Shown: positions 25,067 through 38,049 of the stretch, piece after piece | Layout: every line of letters begins with the position of its first letter | How positions within the stretch are numbered: position 1 is the stretch's first letter | NCBI GenBank assembly: GCA_038380795.1 | Contig: CM076270.1 | Coordinates: forward strand, 12,833,001-12,897,000 | Length of the DNA: 64,000 bases | Source: Pyrocephalus nanus | Taxonomy: Eukaryota; Chordata; Aves; Passeriformes; Tyrannidae | Direction: 5' to 3' | Notes under the pieces: model-generated | What the model was told of the DNA's origin: nothing | Seen by the model: the letters and a program-made list of their open reading frames with translations, nothing else | Databases searched by the model: none | Made by a program: the position numbers and the translations under genes

Positions 25067-27685
25067 ACCAAGTAACCCTTAGAGTTTAGACATATCTATC
25101 ATGATTGTGTCTTTAAAATAGAGTGCTCACATAGATATGATTTTCAAAAGCCACGCTTCCCTCTGGAAAAGGTGAGATGTAACACAAAGCCACAGCCATT
25201 CAGACTAGTCCTTTTAATCTGCAAGGGCTGGCTGGGTATGTCTTTTTCTTTCCAAAGGAAAAACTTTCATATCTTGGTTATAGTACTCTCCTGACCTGAT
25301 GTTACAGCTCCAGGATGACTTTCCCATCCTCAAAATCTTTGTTAAACTGTTATGTATTAACCTACCTATCGCCATGTAGGCAAACCCTGGCAGGCTTCAA
25401 ACTCAGGTATTTTATTGTTCTGCTTTCTGTCCAAACTCTGAAGAGACCTGGATATCATCCATCTGGTGATCTAGGGATTTTTATTCTTTCATCCTTGGAA
25501 GACCATGGTAATCAGTCTTTGCTCCATCATGGCAAGGAACGGGAAGAGCCCTTGAAGAGGGAGGGGGTCAGAAACACAAATCAGAAACTGAAGGTTCTGT
25601 ATCCTTATATCAGTGCAGAATGTTAGGCCTGGTCACCCATGGGTTGAAGCCATCCTGACTAAGTTTATTATTTATCCTAGTCTGACTTTCTTAAGGTTTT
25701 GTTTGTGGTAAATCAATGTACTATAGTATGGGATATGCTGGCTTAGACAGGGGAATCTGAACAACACCCCCATGAAGTACAGATGATAAAAATTTGTGAT
25801 AGCATTTGTAAGTATGAGTGGTTTGAAAGCTGAAAAAGTGTATTTTAAGTAATTTGAGGGTTTTTAGCCACTGTATATGAAATACTCAGATATAGTGTCC
25901 ATATGAAAACTGGAGAGTTCCTGTATCCACACACTGAGCAAGGGGACAGGTGAGTTTGAGTTCATTGGGTGGGAAGCACATTTTAAAATTAAAGTAATGG
26001 TCTATTGATAAGATAAAACCTTTCTTGCATGAAAGAAATGAACAAACTTGTAGAGTGGGAAAAAAATTGAGTCATGCTTGCATTAATGGTATTCTCTTTT
26101 TTGGTGGTTCTGCTTCTCTTCTGGTATATTCAGCATATCTAGACTGGCTTATCACCAATGGCAGGACTCCTGCTTGGCCTGAATTGGGGCTTGTGTCTTT
26201 GCAGTTCTCGAAATTCAGAAAGATACAACATACCAGCCTGTCTGATTGTGTTATGTGCAGTTTTGATATATTAACTTGGTTTGGAATTTCAAGTCAGTAT
26301 TTGCCTTGAAACATGATTGCTTATGTTCAAGCAGTTGTATACTTTTTTAGCTCTTGTGAAACATGGATTTTTTTTTTTTTTTTAAATTTGATTTCTTTGA
26401 AACTTTGTTTGGGCAGTAGGAAAACATATGTTTAGTTTTCAAATGCCCTTGATGCTACATTTTGTTTAAAGTCCTGGAGAAATACACTCAGGAAAAACAT
26501 GTATGTCTTTCAAAGTTATGAATTAACAATTCAAGTCATGGACATTGTGGTACTAAGGACCTGACAAGGCCACAGGCTGGCACTGACTTAGGAATGTGGT
26601 GCATCGGTGTTAGTGCTGGCTCTATGCTCAGATGCTCTGGGCAGCATACAGCTGACATGGTTTAGGAATAAGGATGGATGGCAGTTGTGCTTTATTCTTA
26701 CCACTGTTGGACTCCACAAAACAGCCTAAAAATCCCTGGAGATATTTTTAGATGAGTATTGACTACTGTGATTTTGAGGAAGGTGGATGCACAGTTCTTA
26801 AAATAGCACGCTTGACTAGTGACATATCCTGTGGCATTCTAGGATGTAGTTCAGAGGAAAGATATGAAACTACACTGCCAGACCATAAATTATATATGTC
26901 TAGAAAGAATATATGCCTTTTAAGTTCAGCTTTGTCGCAGGGTATTGAAGCAAAATTGTTTCTGCCACTTTTCAAGTTTTGTGCTTTTTGGAAGATATTT
27001 TATTTCGTACTTTCAAGAAGAAATGATGAATATGGACTTGTTTTCATCAGTCAAATTATATTAACAGAAGTTGCTGATTTTGTAGTATCTGCTTGAAGGC
27101 AATGGAAAGGATGAGTACTGAATTACTTTTGGAGTATTCTTCTAGCTATTAGAATTGCTTTTTGAAGTAATGGAAGTCAGTCATCAAAGCTTTAAAAAAT
27201 AACCTTTGCAGTGGATATTGCTGGTTAAATATTAGTTCTATTTTCTTTTTCTATGAGTATTGTTGTTATCCAGCTATGGAGTGGGTGGTAGAGAATGTGG
27301 AATGAAAATGATTCTTTAAGAAAAACTACTTATAAAAGATTACTGGCACTTTAACAGATTGCTGCAAAGTGTGCACTGTGCATTTGATGTAGTAATTTAA
27401 AAGAATGAAATATTGATGATTCAGTGTTGTGTTAGCAACAAATTGTTCAGAGCTGGTATTTAATATGAAAGCACAACCTGATCCTGAACCCCCTCTGGTT
27501 ATGAAAAATCACTTAGCGCTTGATATTAGAGTAGAGCAGTTCATGCCAGTAATTAATGCAGTCTGCAGAGAACACTTGCTTTCTGCAGTCAGAGGATGAT
27601 CTGCTAAACCTGGGCAGCCTTAGTTACATAATTGCATTCTCCAGCTTTGGGTTGTGCACGTCCTGCTGCTTTGCCAGAGTTGTTA

Positions 27686-27788
27686 GGTGGTTTAGGTGTT
27701 TGTTTTTTTTGGTTTGTTGGTTTGGTTTGGTTGGTTTTTGTTGGTTTTTTGGTGGGGTTTTTCGGTGTTTTGTTTTTTTTTTTTTTTC
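27686..27788. repeat. G/T-rich low-complexity tract
   Basis: Composed of ggttt and ggtttt units with poly-T ends. It creates spurious open frames rich in Phe, Gly, Val and Trp. G-pairs spaced by T runs could form weak two-tetrad structures. Confidence 0.75.
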
Positions 27789-30639
27789 CTACCAGTGTGA
27801 CTGCAAGGCAGGCTCTGCCTTACCTCACGTGTGAATGTAATTGGGCAGACTGATCCCCATGACTCAAATAACTGATGAATCTTTTAATAACATTTTTCTT
27901 GTCTTATCTTTTTTCCTTGTTTTTTTTTTCTGTTGTCTGCTTTCATTGTTTACACCATGATTCTTTTATATAAGCCTTCCTATGCTCTGATTATGTATTC
28001 CTTTCTTTCTCTTCCCCTGTTTTTTTGACCAAGATGCTGTATTCACTTTCCATACTTGCGTAACTGGAAATTTCAATGCATCCTGAGCTTTTTCACTGGA
28101 AATTGCCCTGGCACACTGTGCGGCCCTGGATGAGTTTGGTATTCTGCCTGTACCTCTTGTTCCTTGGCTCTGTTTTGGTGCTTGGGTTGTTGCTCTTGGA
28201 ACTACAATTGCCTTCAAATTTTTGTTTTCTTTTAATTATTGATACCTTATGGATATCACCTCCAGGAGCAAAGGCATAAGGACTTCCAGAAAAAAACACT
28301 TGTGCTGTTAGCAGTTTTCTGCTGCATCGTCTTCATTCTTTTGCCACTGAAGTCAACATGTGCGAAAGCACTCTTGGAGAGATGTGAATTCTTTTGTCTT
28401 GTATTTTGCATTGTGTCTTCCCCTTTCCTATTTGGAGAACAATATAGGAAGCCAGAAAACTGAGTTTTCAAGAATATGGTGTCCAGCATCTCTTCCCCTT
28501 GCCCTCATTTTCTTACTTAGCACTCTTAAATGCTGATTTTTGTCTTAATCAAGGTACTACTTGGCCAGTGTGTTTTCAACAAAAGTTGATGCTTCTAGGA
28601 AGAGAAAAACCACAAACCCCTTTACTTCTTCTCTACATTTTAATAACTAGAGAATGTCATGCTGGGTATTGATGGGCAAGCAGAATGGGAGGCATGAATG
28701 AAGCTCCTAAACCTCAAGCAGTCTCGAACATCTCTGGAAAAGAAATGTTTGTGGTCTGCGATTTATCACACTGTGGCCAAAGAGGATACTGATACAGAGG
28801 CTTCAATACAAGACAGCCTCCATCCAAGTAATAATCCCTGCAGGCTTGAAAATGTGCCTCAGAGTTGCTCAGTGTTAATGTATCTTTGAAAATTTCTCAA
28901 AGGAAAACAAGTTGTGATGTGCTGGTTTTGAATTATTTACCTTCATGTACAGTCACAACATGCTTATCTTCTTCTCTGCCTTTGCCCTTCAGTAAAAAAG
29001 CCTGGAGGTTCTTGGCCTGTCTGGAACAGAACACTGGGGTGCATCTGCCCATATGTATTAATGGACACAGTCCTCCAGGTTCAAAGGTGAAAGACATACC
29101 TACTATTCACGTATCTTTCTCTTCCCCTGACAATGCTTGTATGGCCAACAAATTTCCAGTTTCCTGTCAGTAGCCAGAAACCTTCTTGTCTCTGCATTTA
29201 TGAATATTGCATTAATGGTATGTCCTACAGCTCTTGATTACATCCATTCTGGGTAGAAGATGAGACTTGGCAGCTCTTGGTTATTAGAGGAACATCTGTC
29301 AGTACCTATTTGTCTCTTAATATTCATGCTATAAATAACCAGAAATGTTTGTACTTAGATCTGTGTGTCTGTTTCTTTATTCTGTTGTAAAAGTTATGCT
29401 GACTCATAATTTCAATATTTACATTTACTATAGGAAGGTTTAAAGTGAGAGGGAGAATAACCATGTTTTAATGCTGTGAACTGATGTGAACTCTCCATGT
29501 TATCCAGTACAGTACAGCTGACCTAATCAAGCTGTGTTTGCTACGGACTGGTGTTCTTCATTCTCATCATACTCAGCACCAGATATTCAGATCCACAGCG
29601 TATTCCTAGAACAGATCCATGGGGCAAGAGACAGGTGGTGTGTGCGGTGGCTGACCCAGAGCTCAGCAAATGCTGGTTGTGTGTCTGCTGTTGAGAAGAC
29701 TCTGTAACCGCTGACTTGAGTCCACTTCTTCCCTCTGTAAGGCTGGGTGTAGGGGTGTCTGGATTTAGCTGTCAGTTTTCATGCAGATGATGGGAAAATA
29801 ACTTTTGACCATTGCCTATTTTTAAGAATTTTTAATTGGCTGGTAAAGTTAAATATTCAATAGCCCAATTAAATCAAGCTGGCTCTTCTTAGCGTGGTTT
29901 TTTTTTTTGAGAGTAGGGGAGAGCTTTTTTTGTTTTGAATATTGGAATAAAAATGTAATATAGAGATCATGCATCCTTGGCATTAAAAACTAAAAACTCA
30001 GGTTCATTTAACTGTCATAAATTTAAAAAAAAATATTTCTTTTAAACAGTGTGTGCTTTAAAGTTCTGTTTTAACAGTGCTGCTGTATTTCATGGAAATA
30101 CAGCTCTTAAAATTATTAACACAAAGTAATTCTTGTTATTATAAGGGTACAAACAAATGTAATTACTTTGAAAGGCTAATGTTGAAATCTTGTACAATGT
30201 ATCTGCCCATTCACAATTTATGTAGTTTTCATCATAAAATTCTTATAAATTCATTAGTTGTCAGCCCCTGTTAAGCATTCAGAAAAGTAGAGGAATTTTA
30301 AAATTTTCTGTATGTAAACCTTGGAGAAGTTCTGAGGTGATAAAATACAAAAAAGTAGGAGCTTATGGGAGAAATAACCTTTTGTAGCTTCCTTATAATG
30401 GTCAGATGACTTTTGCCCTCTATTCAGTAATTTGTGCATTGCATTGATTATTTATACCCAGCAAATTGACTGTCGTGTGGTGGTTCAATGCTGCTCTTTA
30501 AATAGAGTGAGAGAGCACACAACATGCAGTACAAGCTAAAGCAGCATATAGGGTTTCTTCCAATGACCCTAATCTAGAAAAAAATCATATTTTTATCTTC
30601 CTCAGGAAGCAAAATTTTAATTAATTTTCTCTTCTTTTT

Positions 30640-30713
30640 AGTTGGATGGGGTTTTTTGTTGGTTTGGTTGGTGGTTTTTTTTTTTTGTTTTGTTTTGTTT
30701 TGGGTTTTTTTTG
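30640..30713. repeat. G/T-rich low-complexity tract
   Basis: gttggatggggttttttgtt followed by ggtttggttggtgg, poly-T and repeated gtttt. Same class as 27686 and 53791. Confidence 0.75.
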
Positions 30714-32618
30714 CAAGAAGGACTATTTGTGTTGCTGCTTTCATGACTACTCATGGTGGTAGGATGGGAACGCCCAAGCTCACTGATTTAACCAGGAACC
30801 TGAGAATGGAAATACATCAAAATCCTCATGTGCAGCCAAGGCTTTTCTGGCACCCACAGCGGGCACTGGGCACTCTTGCACCATTCAGTTCCTCCACCCT
30901 GCCAGTGACTACCAGACACAGAGGGAAATTTGTAAACCTACGTGACAGTGTAAAAAAGAGTCCTACAAAAAGCACAGCAAAAGTAAAAGCTGCCAGTGGT
31001 TGGGTGTCTGACAGCTCGTGTTCTAATTGCTCCTTAGGAAAGGTAGGTGCTGCAGAGGAGCATCTTTGATGCAAACTGGGAAAAGTATGTTATGTTTTTT
31101 TCTTTCTGTAGTTTTATCCCTCCTGTTTCTAGTGACTTTGTTACTTACTTTTCTTTTGTATTTTATTGTTAGAAATCAAAGTAGCAATATTTGAAATTGT
31201 ACTTGCAAAGAATACTTGCTCTCAGTGTTTTCCGGTGAAGATTGTTGCACTGTATACAATATTGGGTTTTACAGTAATTTTTTGCAAGCGAGGAAGGTTT
31301 GGTTTACTTGAATTTTGTTCTTCAAAGTATAAATTTCAGTAGTTTACGAAGAGCAGCATTATAGAATTTTCTGGACCAATTTAGATTCTCCCTCACCCTC
31401 CTTTTTTAATAACTCCACATAATATGCTTTTGTCCTTGGATGTAAGAATACTTAAATGACATGAGTGATTACCTCTCAAAATACCAAATATATCTTATTC
31501 TTACAGCTTTCAATAATTACAGTATTTTTCACCAGCTGTTCAATTTGGGTGGATTGACTTTCAGTTAAAAAACCCTGTAGAAATACTGTACGTACATTTA
31601 ATAAGTGCTGTGATTTTTGGGCTGTTTCAGCTTTTATTTCCTTTTATTCTTAAATTTGGAGTCTGCTATTGTTGTATGTTGCTTTGTATTTTAAAATTTC
31701 TTAAACTTTTAGAATATGTGGTTTGGTACAGTTTCAGGATTTATTATTTTCTTTTGTCATTATGTTTCATTATATTTAAATATATATATATACAATATTA
31801 TATTTAAAGATCAAAAGAATGTCTTGGAACAACTAAGTTGCAAGAGATTCAATCTGCTGTTCAGCTTGTAATTTTGATGGTAGTTGCCAGCAGTTTATGT
31901 TTCTGACAGCTTGTTGACAACCAGTATGTGAACATCTCAAAATTGTTTGAGTCAATATTTTGCTCAAAATGCTGTTGTAATCTTGTTCCCTTGCAGCTTA
32001 AATGTCACAAGGTTTCCTGGTTATTAGTTTAATGAAAATTCCTGAGACCAATATTCTGCTAGTCTGCAAGTGTGTGTAAAGAACTTTGAAAGGTAGATTG
32101 AATCTATTTTAGGCCCTTCCACCCAATTGACTAAAAGGAGTTTTTTTTATTTTTTTTTTCCCCTCAGTTTAGAAACCTGAATATACTTCTGATTTTTCCC
32201 CTTTATCAAAGAGTAGTATTAACCTTGTTCAGTCGTATCAACTTCAGCCACCATTTCCCTGCTTCTCGCTCTACTGTGCATTGGTGAAGGGATTCTGTTG
32301 TGAAAGCAGTACACAGAAAGCCTGAGTGTGTCCATTGGCATGAGCAGGCTTTTTGGTGGACCCAGAGTATCACTGCTTTGTTGGTGCTGCAAGGTGAGTG
32401 AGGGCCTTGCTGTGAACAAGTGCCCCAGGCATTTCCAACTACTTGGGGTTCCTCGGCATTGGCACAGTTCAGTAAATGTTTGTCTTCATTGGAGTTACAA
32501 TCTCCAAATCCATGTGCTAGTCCAGAATTTGTTTAAGCTGTTAAATATGAATCTTGTTTATTTTAAAATGTTTTTCTAGTTTTTCATTATTTTTTTACTT
32601 TTCATTGGTGATTTTTAG

Positions 32619-32717
32619 CCCACAGAAGCTGTTCCTTCCTCTTCTCCCATTGTCCCTGTGATCCCTGTCCCACCAGTCCCTGCTGAGACCACTGTCATCC
32701 CATCTACCATACCACAG
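32619..32717 (+). CDS. DLG1: DLG1 proline-rich alternative exon (I1A-type insert), 33 codons
   Basis: Preceded by atttttag and followed by CAG|GTTTTT. Encodes PTEAV...PIVPVIPVPPVPAE...IPSTIPQ (residues 76-108 of the short isoform), with 11 prolines and PxxP-like patterns. In mammalian DLG1 the equivalent insert is alternatively spliced and is reported to contribute SH3-binding and multimerisation properties. Length and phase (0/0, 99 bases) allow clean skipping. The donor departs from consensus at +3 to +6 (TTTT in place of RAGT), which fits regulated inclusion. The proline-rich core is conserved relative to the human sequence as I remember it, while the residues just after PTEAV are changed. 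Confidence 0.93.
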
Positions 32718-35477
32718 GTTTTTATTCTTTTTTGTTTGTTTGTTTTATTTTTGTTGTGTTACATTTGTTCAACTTTTATTTTGTTGCTTCTTTGAAATAC
32801 ACCTCTTGATGCTGTCACACACAGGTTTGAGATGAACTGTGAAATAGCTAAATGAGTAATACATTAGAATTTCATCCCATTTTTTGCTTGTTTCATGGCA
32901 GCTTTTAGTCCGTTTAAAATATCTGTATTTTCTTGTGGGAGTAATTATTAAGTTGACCTTAAGAAAGACCTAAGGAAAAAACCACCCAAAAGAATGGGAA
33001 GAAGCAATAGAGTATTTTCTGTTCACATGATAATTTTAAAGTCATGTCTTCCTTACTAAAGTGTTACTGCTTGATTTATTTATAAAAAAAGTCTCATCTC
33101 ATATACATATTTAATATATGTTTTTCCTTGCTTTCACTTGTATGACATTTTTCATGTTCTCCAGCCATTTGTTGGTATCACTGTTTTTGGGGACATTTAT
33201 AATAAAAAAGGGATATTTTATCCCTCCATTCCTAACATACTTTACTTATAAAATGTGCTTCCCTTCTGGACCTTCATCCATGGCCCTGTAATGTCCACAC
33301 ACACCCCAAAATAAAAACCAAACCCTGTCAAAATAAGTGAAGGCAGAAAACATGAGTTAATGTTGATATCTTGCATGTAACTTGGAATGTGTGACCACAG
33401 CATGGCAAGGTATGGAATAATCTAGGATAGGCAGCAGTTAGATTTTTTTTGCATATAGAACAATATTCTGTTTTTAGTTCTTTGTAACTTTACTGTAACT
33501 TTCAGTGCAGAAATGTGAAATATGCACACCTTGTGAAAAGATGGGTCAGTTTTTGGAAATGGTTGGTGACAGGTATTTATTAACTTTGAAAGGAAATTAA
33601 GCTGTCCAAATATTTTTGCATTATACACATCATTTTTTTTCTTAAGTTTTGCTTTCAAACTACTTGGCTAAGCAGTTGAAAATCTTTCGGTCTTTGCTAC
33701 GTTGTTAAGTTTTGCTTAATCCACAATTAGCTAAAGTTCTGACAGCTGACTGTTTAGTAGTGCAATTTCTAGTGGTTGTATGTTTACACAAATCTGCCAG
33801 CTCTAAGGTCTCCTATCAGGAAAACCAGGGATTTGATTAGTTTGAGAAGTATTCCCTTCTTAGAGAGGGATTCTGCCCACATCAGGATTCGAGGTGGACA
33901 GGCTGGTGCAACCATGTCCAGACAGTGCCTTTGGAATGCCTGGCACAAAGCTGTTCCTTGTTCATGTTGATAAATGATGGGAAATGACTGCTTTGTGATG
34001 GAGAAGCCAAATAAATGCAGAAGGAGTGTTAGGAACAATCATTTAACTTGCAGAAGGGGTTTTGCATTGGTTGGCTGGTTTATGTCTCAAACATATACCT
34101 TCATATAGAAACTTCACCTACTAACAACAATTGCTTTTAGCTAGTCATCTATTTTTTTTAAAATAGAAAAAAACCCACCTGCCTGCCTCAAAAAAAAAAA
34201 TTAATGGTGAACCAGCTTTCATTGGCAAAGTGTTTGTTGGATATAATTGGATATTACAGAATTCTAATATTCTAATAAAAATACAATCCAAAACGGAGTG
34301 AAAAGAATATGACTAAACTAATTGATCCTTTTTTTTTTTTAACAGTGAAAATATAAAACCCATAAATATAGTTTACTATGTTTATGGTAACTGTAACAAA
34401 TAATAGTGATGCATAATTGATTGGGGTTTTAGCACAGGATTTTATTTTTAATTTACTCTTCTTTTAAAAGAACTTGCACTTGAATAAGAAGCAGAAATGG
34501 GAATATAACTTCATGGCAGAAAGTGGTTGTGAGGCATCGAATTGTTTTGACAGATTTTTATCATGACAGTAACTAGTGTTTAATTTCTGTACTGCATGAA
34601 GTGTGCCTATGCTTCTGTTGAGAGAATTACTCGGTGAGAAAGGTTAAACGCATTTTGACAGTCATAATTGTCATCCTTTTTGTTTCCTTTTACTTTTAAT
34701 AGTCTACTCTGTTAACTTATGTAGATACCATTATTAAATGACACAGGCTTAATTTCTGACACGGCAATCTGATAGCAGATTGATGACTCCTGTCTAATGA
34801 TGGTAGATGATTTTGTAAGGCACTTCTGAGTCATCACTTTGTAGCATTTGGGAGCTTTTAAAAATCCTTAATTTTTCAAAATTGTGTTGCTGTCATAGTA
34901 ATGAAACAAAAATTCAGAATGTGAATAGGTTAATGTAATTGTCATGTTTTTGTAGGTCTTAATTTTATCTTTGAATGTCTTTAATACTAGCTTCTTTTGT
35001 GGCTTGTTAAACTGTCCCTAAATTTATTTCCACATGCACATGCATACATAGGAGATGGAAAAAAGTCTTAAATTCAAAGATAATATATTTTTATACATAT
35101 AAAAAAAATCTCATTCATAAAAGCAATGAGGAGATTAACTTCATTTTGTGCCACTAAACTTCATATGTCAACAGTATTTGGAGTCTAGAATATATCTGCG
35201 TAATTTTTTGTTTATTTTGTTTATATTCCTAGAGCAGGCTAGGTGCTGCCTCTTTTAAAGGCAGATAATTGATGCATAAATAGGAAATGTCTTTATTTGA
35301 AAGTATGTCAGAGAAATGCCTTCAGTTTGTATGGATTTTCTTTCAGCTGAAACTACATTTTTCACAGAAAAATTCTCGGTAATATAAGAGTGTTAACTTA
35401 TTCTACTAAATTTTGTACAATTATTAATATTGCATTTTCTTACGCTATATACTTTGTTCTTTATCCTTTTATTAAAG
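32718..35477 (+). other. DLG1: DLG1 intron, 2.8 kb
   Basis: Begins with the weak donor GTTTTT and a T/G-rich segment (ttcttttttgtttgtttgtt) that could bind U-rich splicing regulators. Otherwise AT-rich with short A and T homopolymers (34189-34200, 34330-34341). No other gene or repeat family was recognised. Confidence 0.8.
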
Positions 35478-35531
35478 GCAAATCCCCCTCCAGTGCTGGT
35501 GAATACAGATTCTTTGGAGACTTCAACATAT
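35478..35531 (+). CDS. DLG1: DLG1 exon, 18 codons (I1B-type), linker before PDZ1
   Basis: Acceptor ...ccttttattaaag and donor TAT|GTAAGC. Encodes ANPPPVLVNTDSLETSTY (residues 109-126), matching remembered human DLG1 except for ETS in place of ETP. It is 54 bases, phase 0/0, so it can be skipped or joined to the proline-rich exon or to the alternative first exon without changing frame. It forms the flexible linker between the N-terminal region and PDZ1. In mammals this insert is also described as variable. Confidence 0.93.
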
Positions 35532-37998
35532 GTAAGCCTACACTTTCTATCCATTATAACTTTAGATCATGTTTTATGTATGCAATTATGTAGATCTGTT
35601 GTTGCTATATTATAAAACCTCTTTTATCCCTCTGGTAGTGCTTGATTTTGTTATCTGTCCTGATGGTAATTTGAAGTCCTTAAATCATTTAAAAAATGTT
35701 GTAAATTGCAAGTGGAAGTTTTTCTGTGAGTACCAGTGTGTGATAGTTGAAAACAATTATTTAAGGTTCTAGAGGTTCAGTGTTCAAGAGAACAATCTGT
35801 TTCTTCAACTGTGCAGGCAAAGGCTTTAATATTTAATGTGCCATTTCCATTGCACTTCTCATAAAAACATTTCTCCACACAGTGGCTATACTGAAGGTTT
35901 TAGTGCTCTAAATTTTCATAAAAATGGGTTGGTTCTGTTCAAAATGTTAAGGTAATAAGTGTAGTTATGTGGAGCCTAAGAATTTTGTTAGTCAGGCATA
36001 ATTACAGCATTTGTATAGCATTCACAGGAAGCTTCTGCAAATAAAGCTTGGCTTGGTGGATCTGAAATCCTTTTAAAAGTTGGAAAAGGTAGACTAGGGC
36101 AGTGACTTGTATCATTTGATATATCCTTGCTCCTGTCTCTGCTAATGTTCGTTTTGTTAGATAAATAAATTCAAGGTTAATTTAAAAAAAAAGAGGGGAA
36201 CTATAGAGCTGAGCTAAAGTGGAAGATAAAAAGAGTGGAGATTTTTGTTTGCTCCTGTTTATCTAGATGCTATTTTAAAAAGGTATTGGGGATTTTTTTA
36301 CATGGAAATAAGAGACTGCTTAAATATATTAAAATGCCTTTGTTTTGCCTAATGGCAGTGAATAGGAAGTGATTAATTGTCCTTGTGATTCCTTTAATAA
36401 AAAAGAAAAAAAAAAAAAAAGGAAAAAAGCACTGCATACTGTTCAGTCATCATTAACTATTGTCCTGGTACTGTAATTCCGGATGACAGGTTCAGTTAGC
36501 ACATTTTGTCATTCCTGTAGGTAGGAGCTCAAGGACTTAACTGGCATAAAAACTTCTTGATCACAGTGGCTTCTTTTGTGGTGCTGTAGTAATAGATACA
36601 GTTTCACGTATTCAGAAGGTCAAGACCTCTTCCCTTTTTAATGGAGAAATATCATGTGTTGAAACCATAGTATCTGTTCCACTGAGTAAACTATTAAGGA
36701 CATAATCATTTTTGAGGCACTGTGCAAAGAAGAAGATACTCTGTTATGTGTAGAATGGATATGGCTTCTATTGTGTTGAGGGGAGATAAAATTAGAGGAT
36801 GAGGGATAAATGAGCTTGATATTAGACAGCCTGTAAAAGTTGTGGCATCACCAGCTTTTGGAGTTTTTAAATATGTTAAATAAACATAGAAGGAATGAAA
36901 GAGCTTGATAATAATTTTGTTTATGTTGAATTAAATTCTGTTTTTTAATTCTCTGCTAGAAAACTGTCAGATTTAAATTTTTTTTCTATACATATGTTTC
37001 GTATATTTATAAAACCTTGAATAGTGTGTTAAAGCACAGAAGACTATCAGATACAGAATATCTTAAAGATAGACAAGGTACTTTGTAAAATAATAATATA
37101 AATGTTATTTCTTATCTTGTTAAATATTTCATCTGAAAAGGCTAGAAATAGGGAATTGCCTGTAGCTGCATGGTGCATATGCTGCTGTAGGTAACTGTGG
37201 AGGAAAGAATTTGAGTTCCAAGATATCTTAATAATTGGAAAAAGTAATCTTACTCTTACGTATTAAATATAGTTAAGAATTTGATATTTAATTGATTTTA
37301 CTTAGTTTTGATTTTTTTTGTTGCTTCTGGTATTTGATTCTGTCCTAGTTCTGTAGGCAGCAAAGAATGTGGGTATCCTTTCTGACTTGGAGATAAGGGA
37401 TCTCTCTAGGATTTGGGGTTTTCATCTAGCTGTATGAAATATTCTTCTAAACTCTTCTTCTCTTTCTGGCCCTGTTTTAGTTTATTGATTTTTTGTTTAT
37501 ATGTAGTAATAGAAACAGTTGTTAAAAGTCGCTTTAGAAGGGTTTTATCCATTTCTCATGAAAAATGTATAAAGCATCAGTCTTTGATTTTTGTCTGCTC
37601 TGTGTGGAACAGTTGGAAAATGCTCCTCTGTTCTTCCTTACAATTTCTTCTCTACCCCATATCTTCTTTGTTTTTTTCGGAGTTTCAAGTTGCTGCATAG
37701 CTTGAGGAACATCTGAGGATTTCAAGAGCATTTTTTTCTTTTGGGCAATCAGAAGCAGAGGACCTCTGCCCTACAGTATCTGTGTAGACCAGTCTGCTCT
37801 CTGAAATAGCTACTTTAAAACTCATACAAAAAGAGTGCCTGATTCATATATACAGAGTGGTGTGAAAATCACATCCCCTCTGCGCTCAGTGGTCACTGTG
37901 AGTCAGCTGATATTTGGTGGGAGTGAACTGCCAGCCAAGCAAACTGTGTCATGGAAAGTGTAAAATTCTCTGTAAGTCTCACTTTTCTTTCTTTATAG
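35532..37998 (+). other. DLG1: DLG1 intron, 2.5 kb
   Basis: AT-rich with an A-rich run at 36402-36427. No exon, repeat family or RNA gene was recognised. Confidence 0.8.
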
Positions 37999-38049
37999 GT
38001 CAATGGCACGGATGCAGATTATGAGTATGAAGAAATTACTCTTGAAAGG
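37999..38049 (+). CDS. DLG1: DLG1 exon, 17 codons, start of PDZ1
   Basis: Acceptor tttctttatag and donor AGG|GTAACA. Encodes VNGTDADYEYEEITLER (residues 127-143). YEYEEITLER supplies the first beta strand of PDZ1, just before the carboxylate-binding loop encoded by the next exon. The VNGT..YE..EITLER pattern is shared by DLG1 and DLG2; the TDADYEYE version is that of DLG1. Phase 0/0. Confidence 0.95.

Larger units (their letters stand above)
8286..32618 (+). other. DLG1: DLG1 intron, about 24.3 kb
   Basis: Runs from the GTAATG donor after the alternative first exon to the ATTTTTAG acceptor at 32618. It holds a CR1 remnant (about 9655-9725), an ERVL-like LTR on the minus strand (19948-21355), G/T-rich tracts at 27686-27788 and 30640-30713, T-rich DNA at 15199-15247, two perfect short hairpins and a strong unused donor at 32394. 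Scattered open frames (for example 12445-12945) have no recognisable protein content. No further DLG1 exon was identified. Confidence 0.75.
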
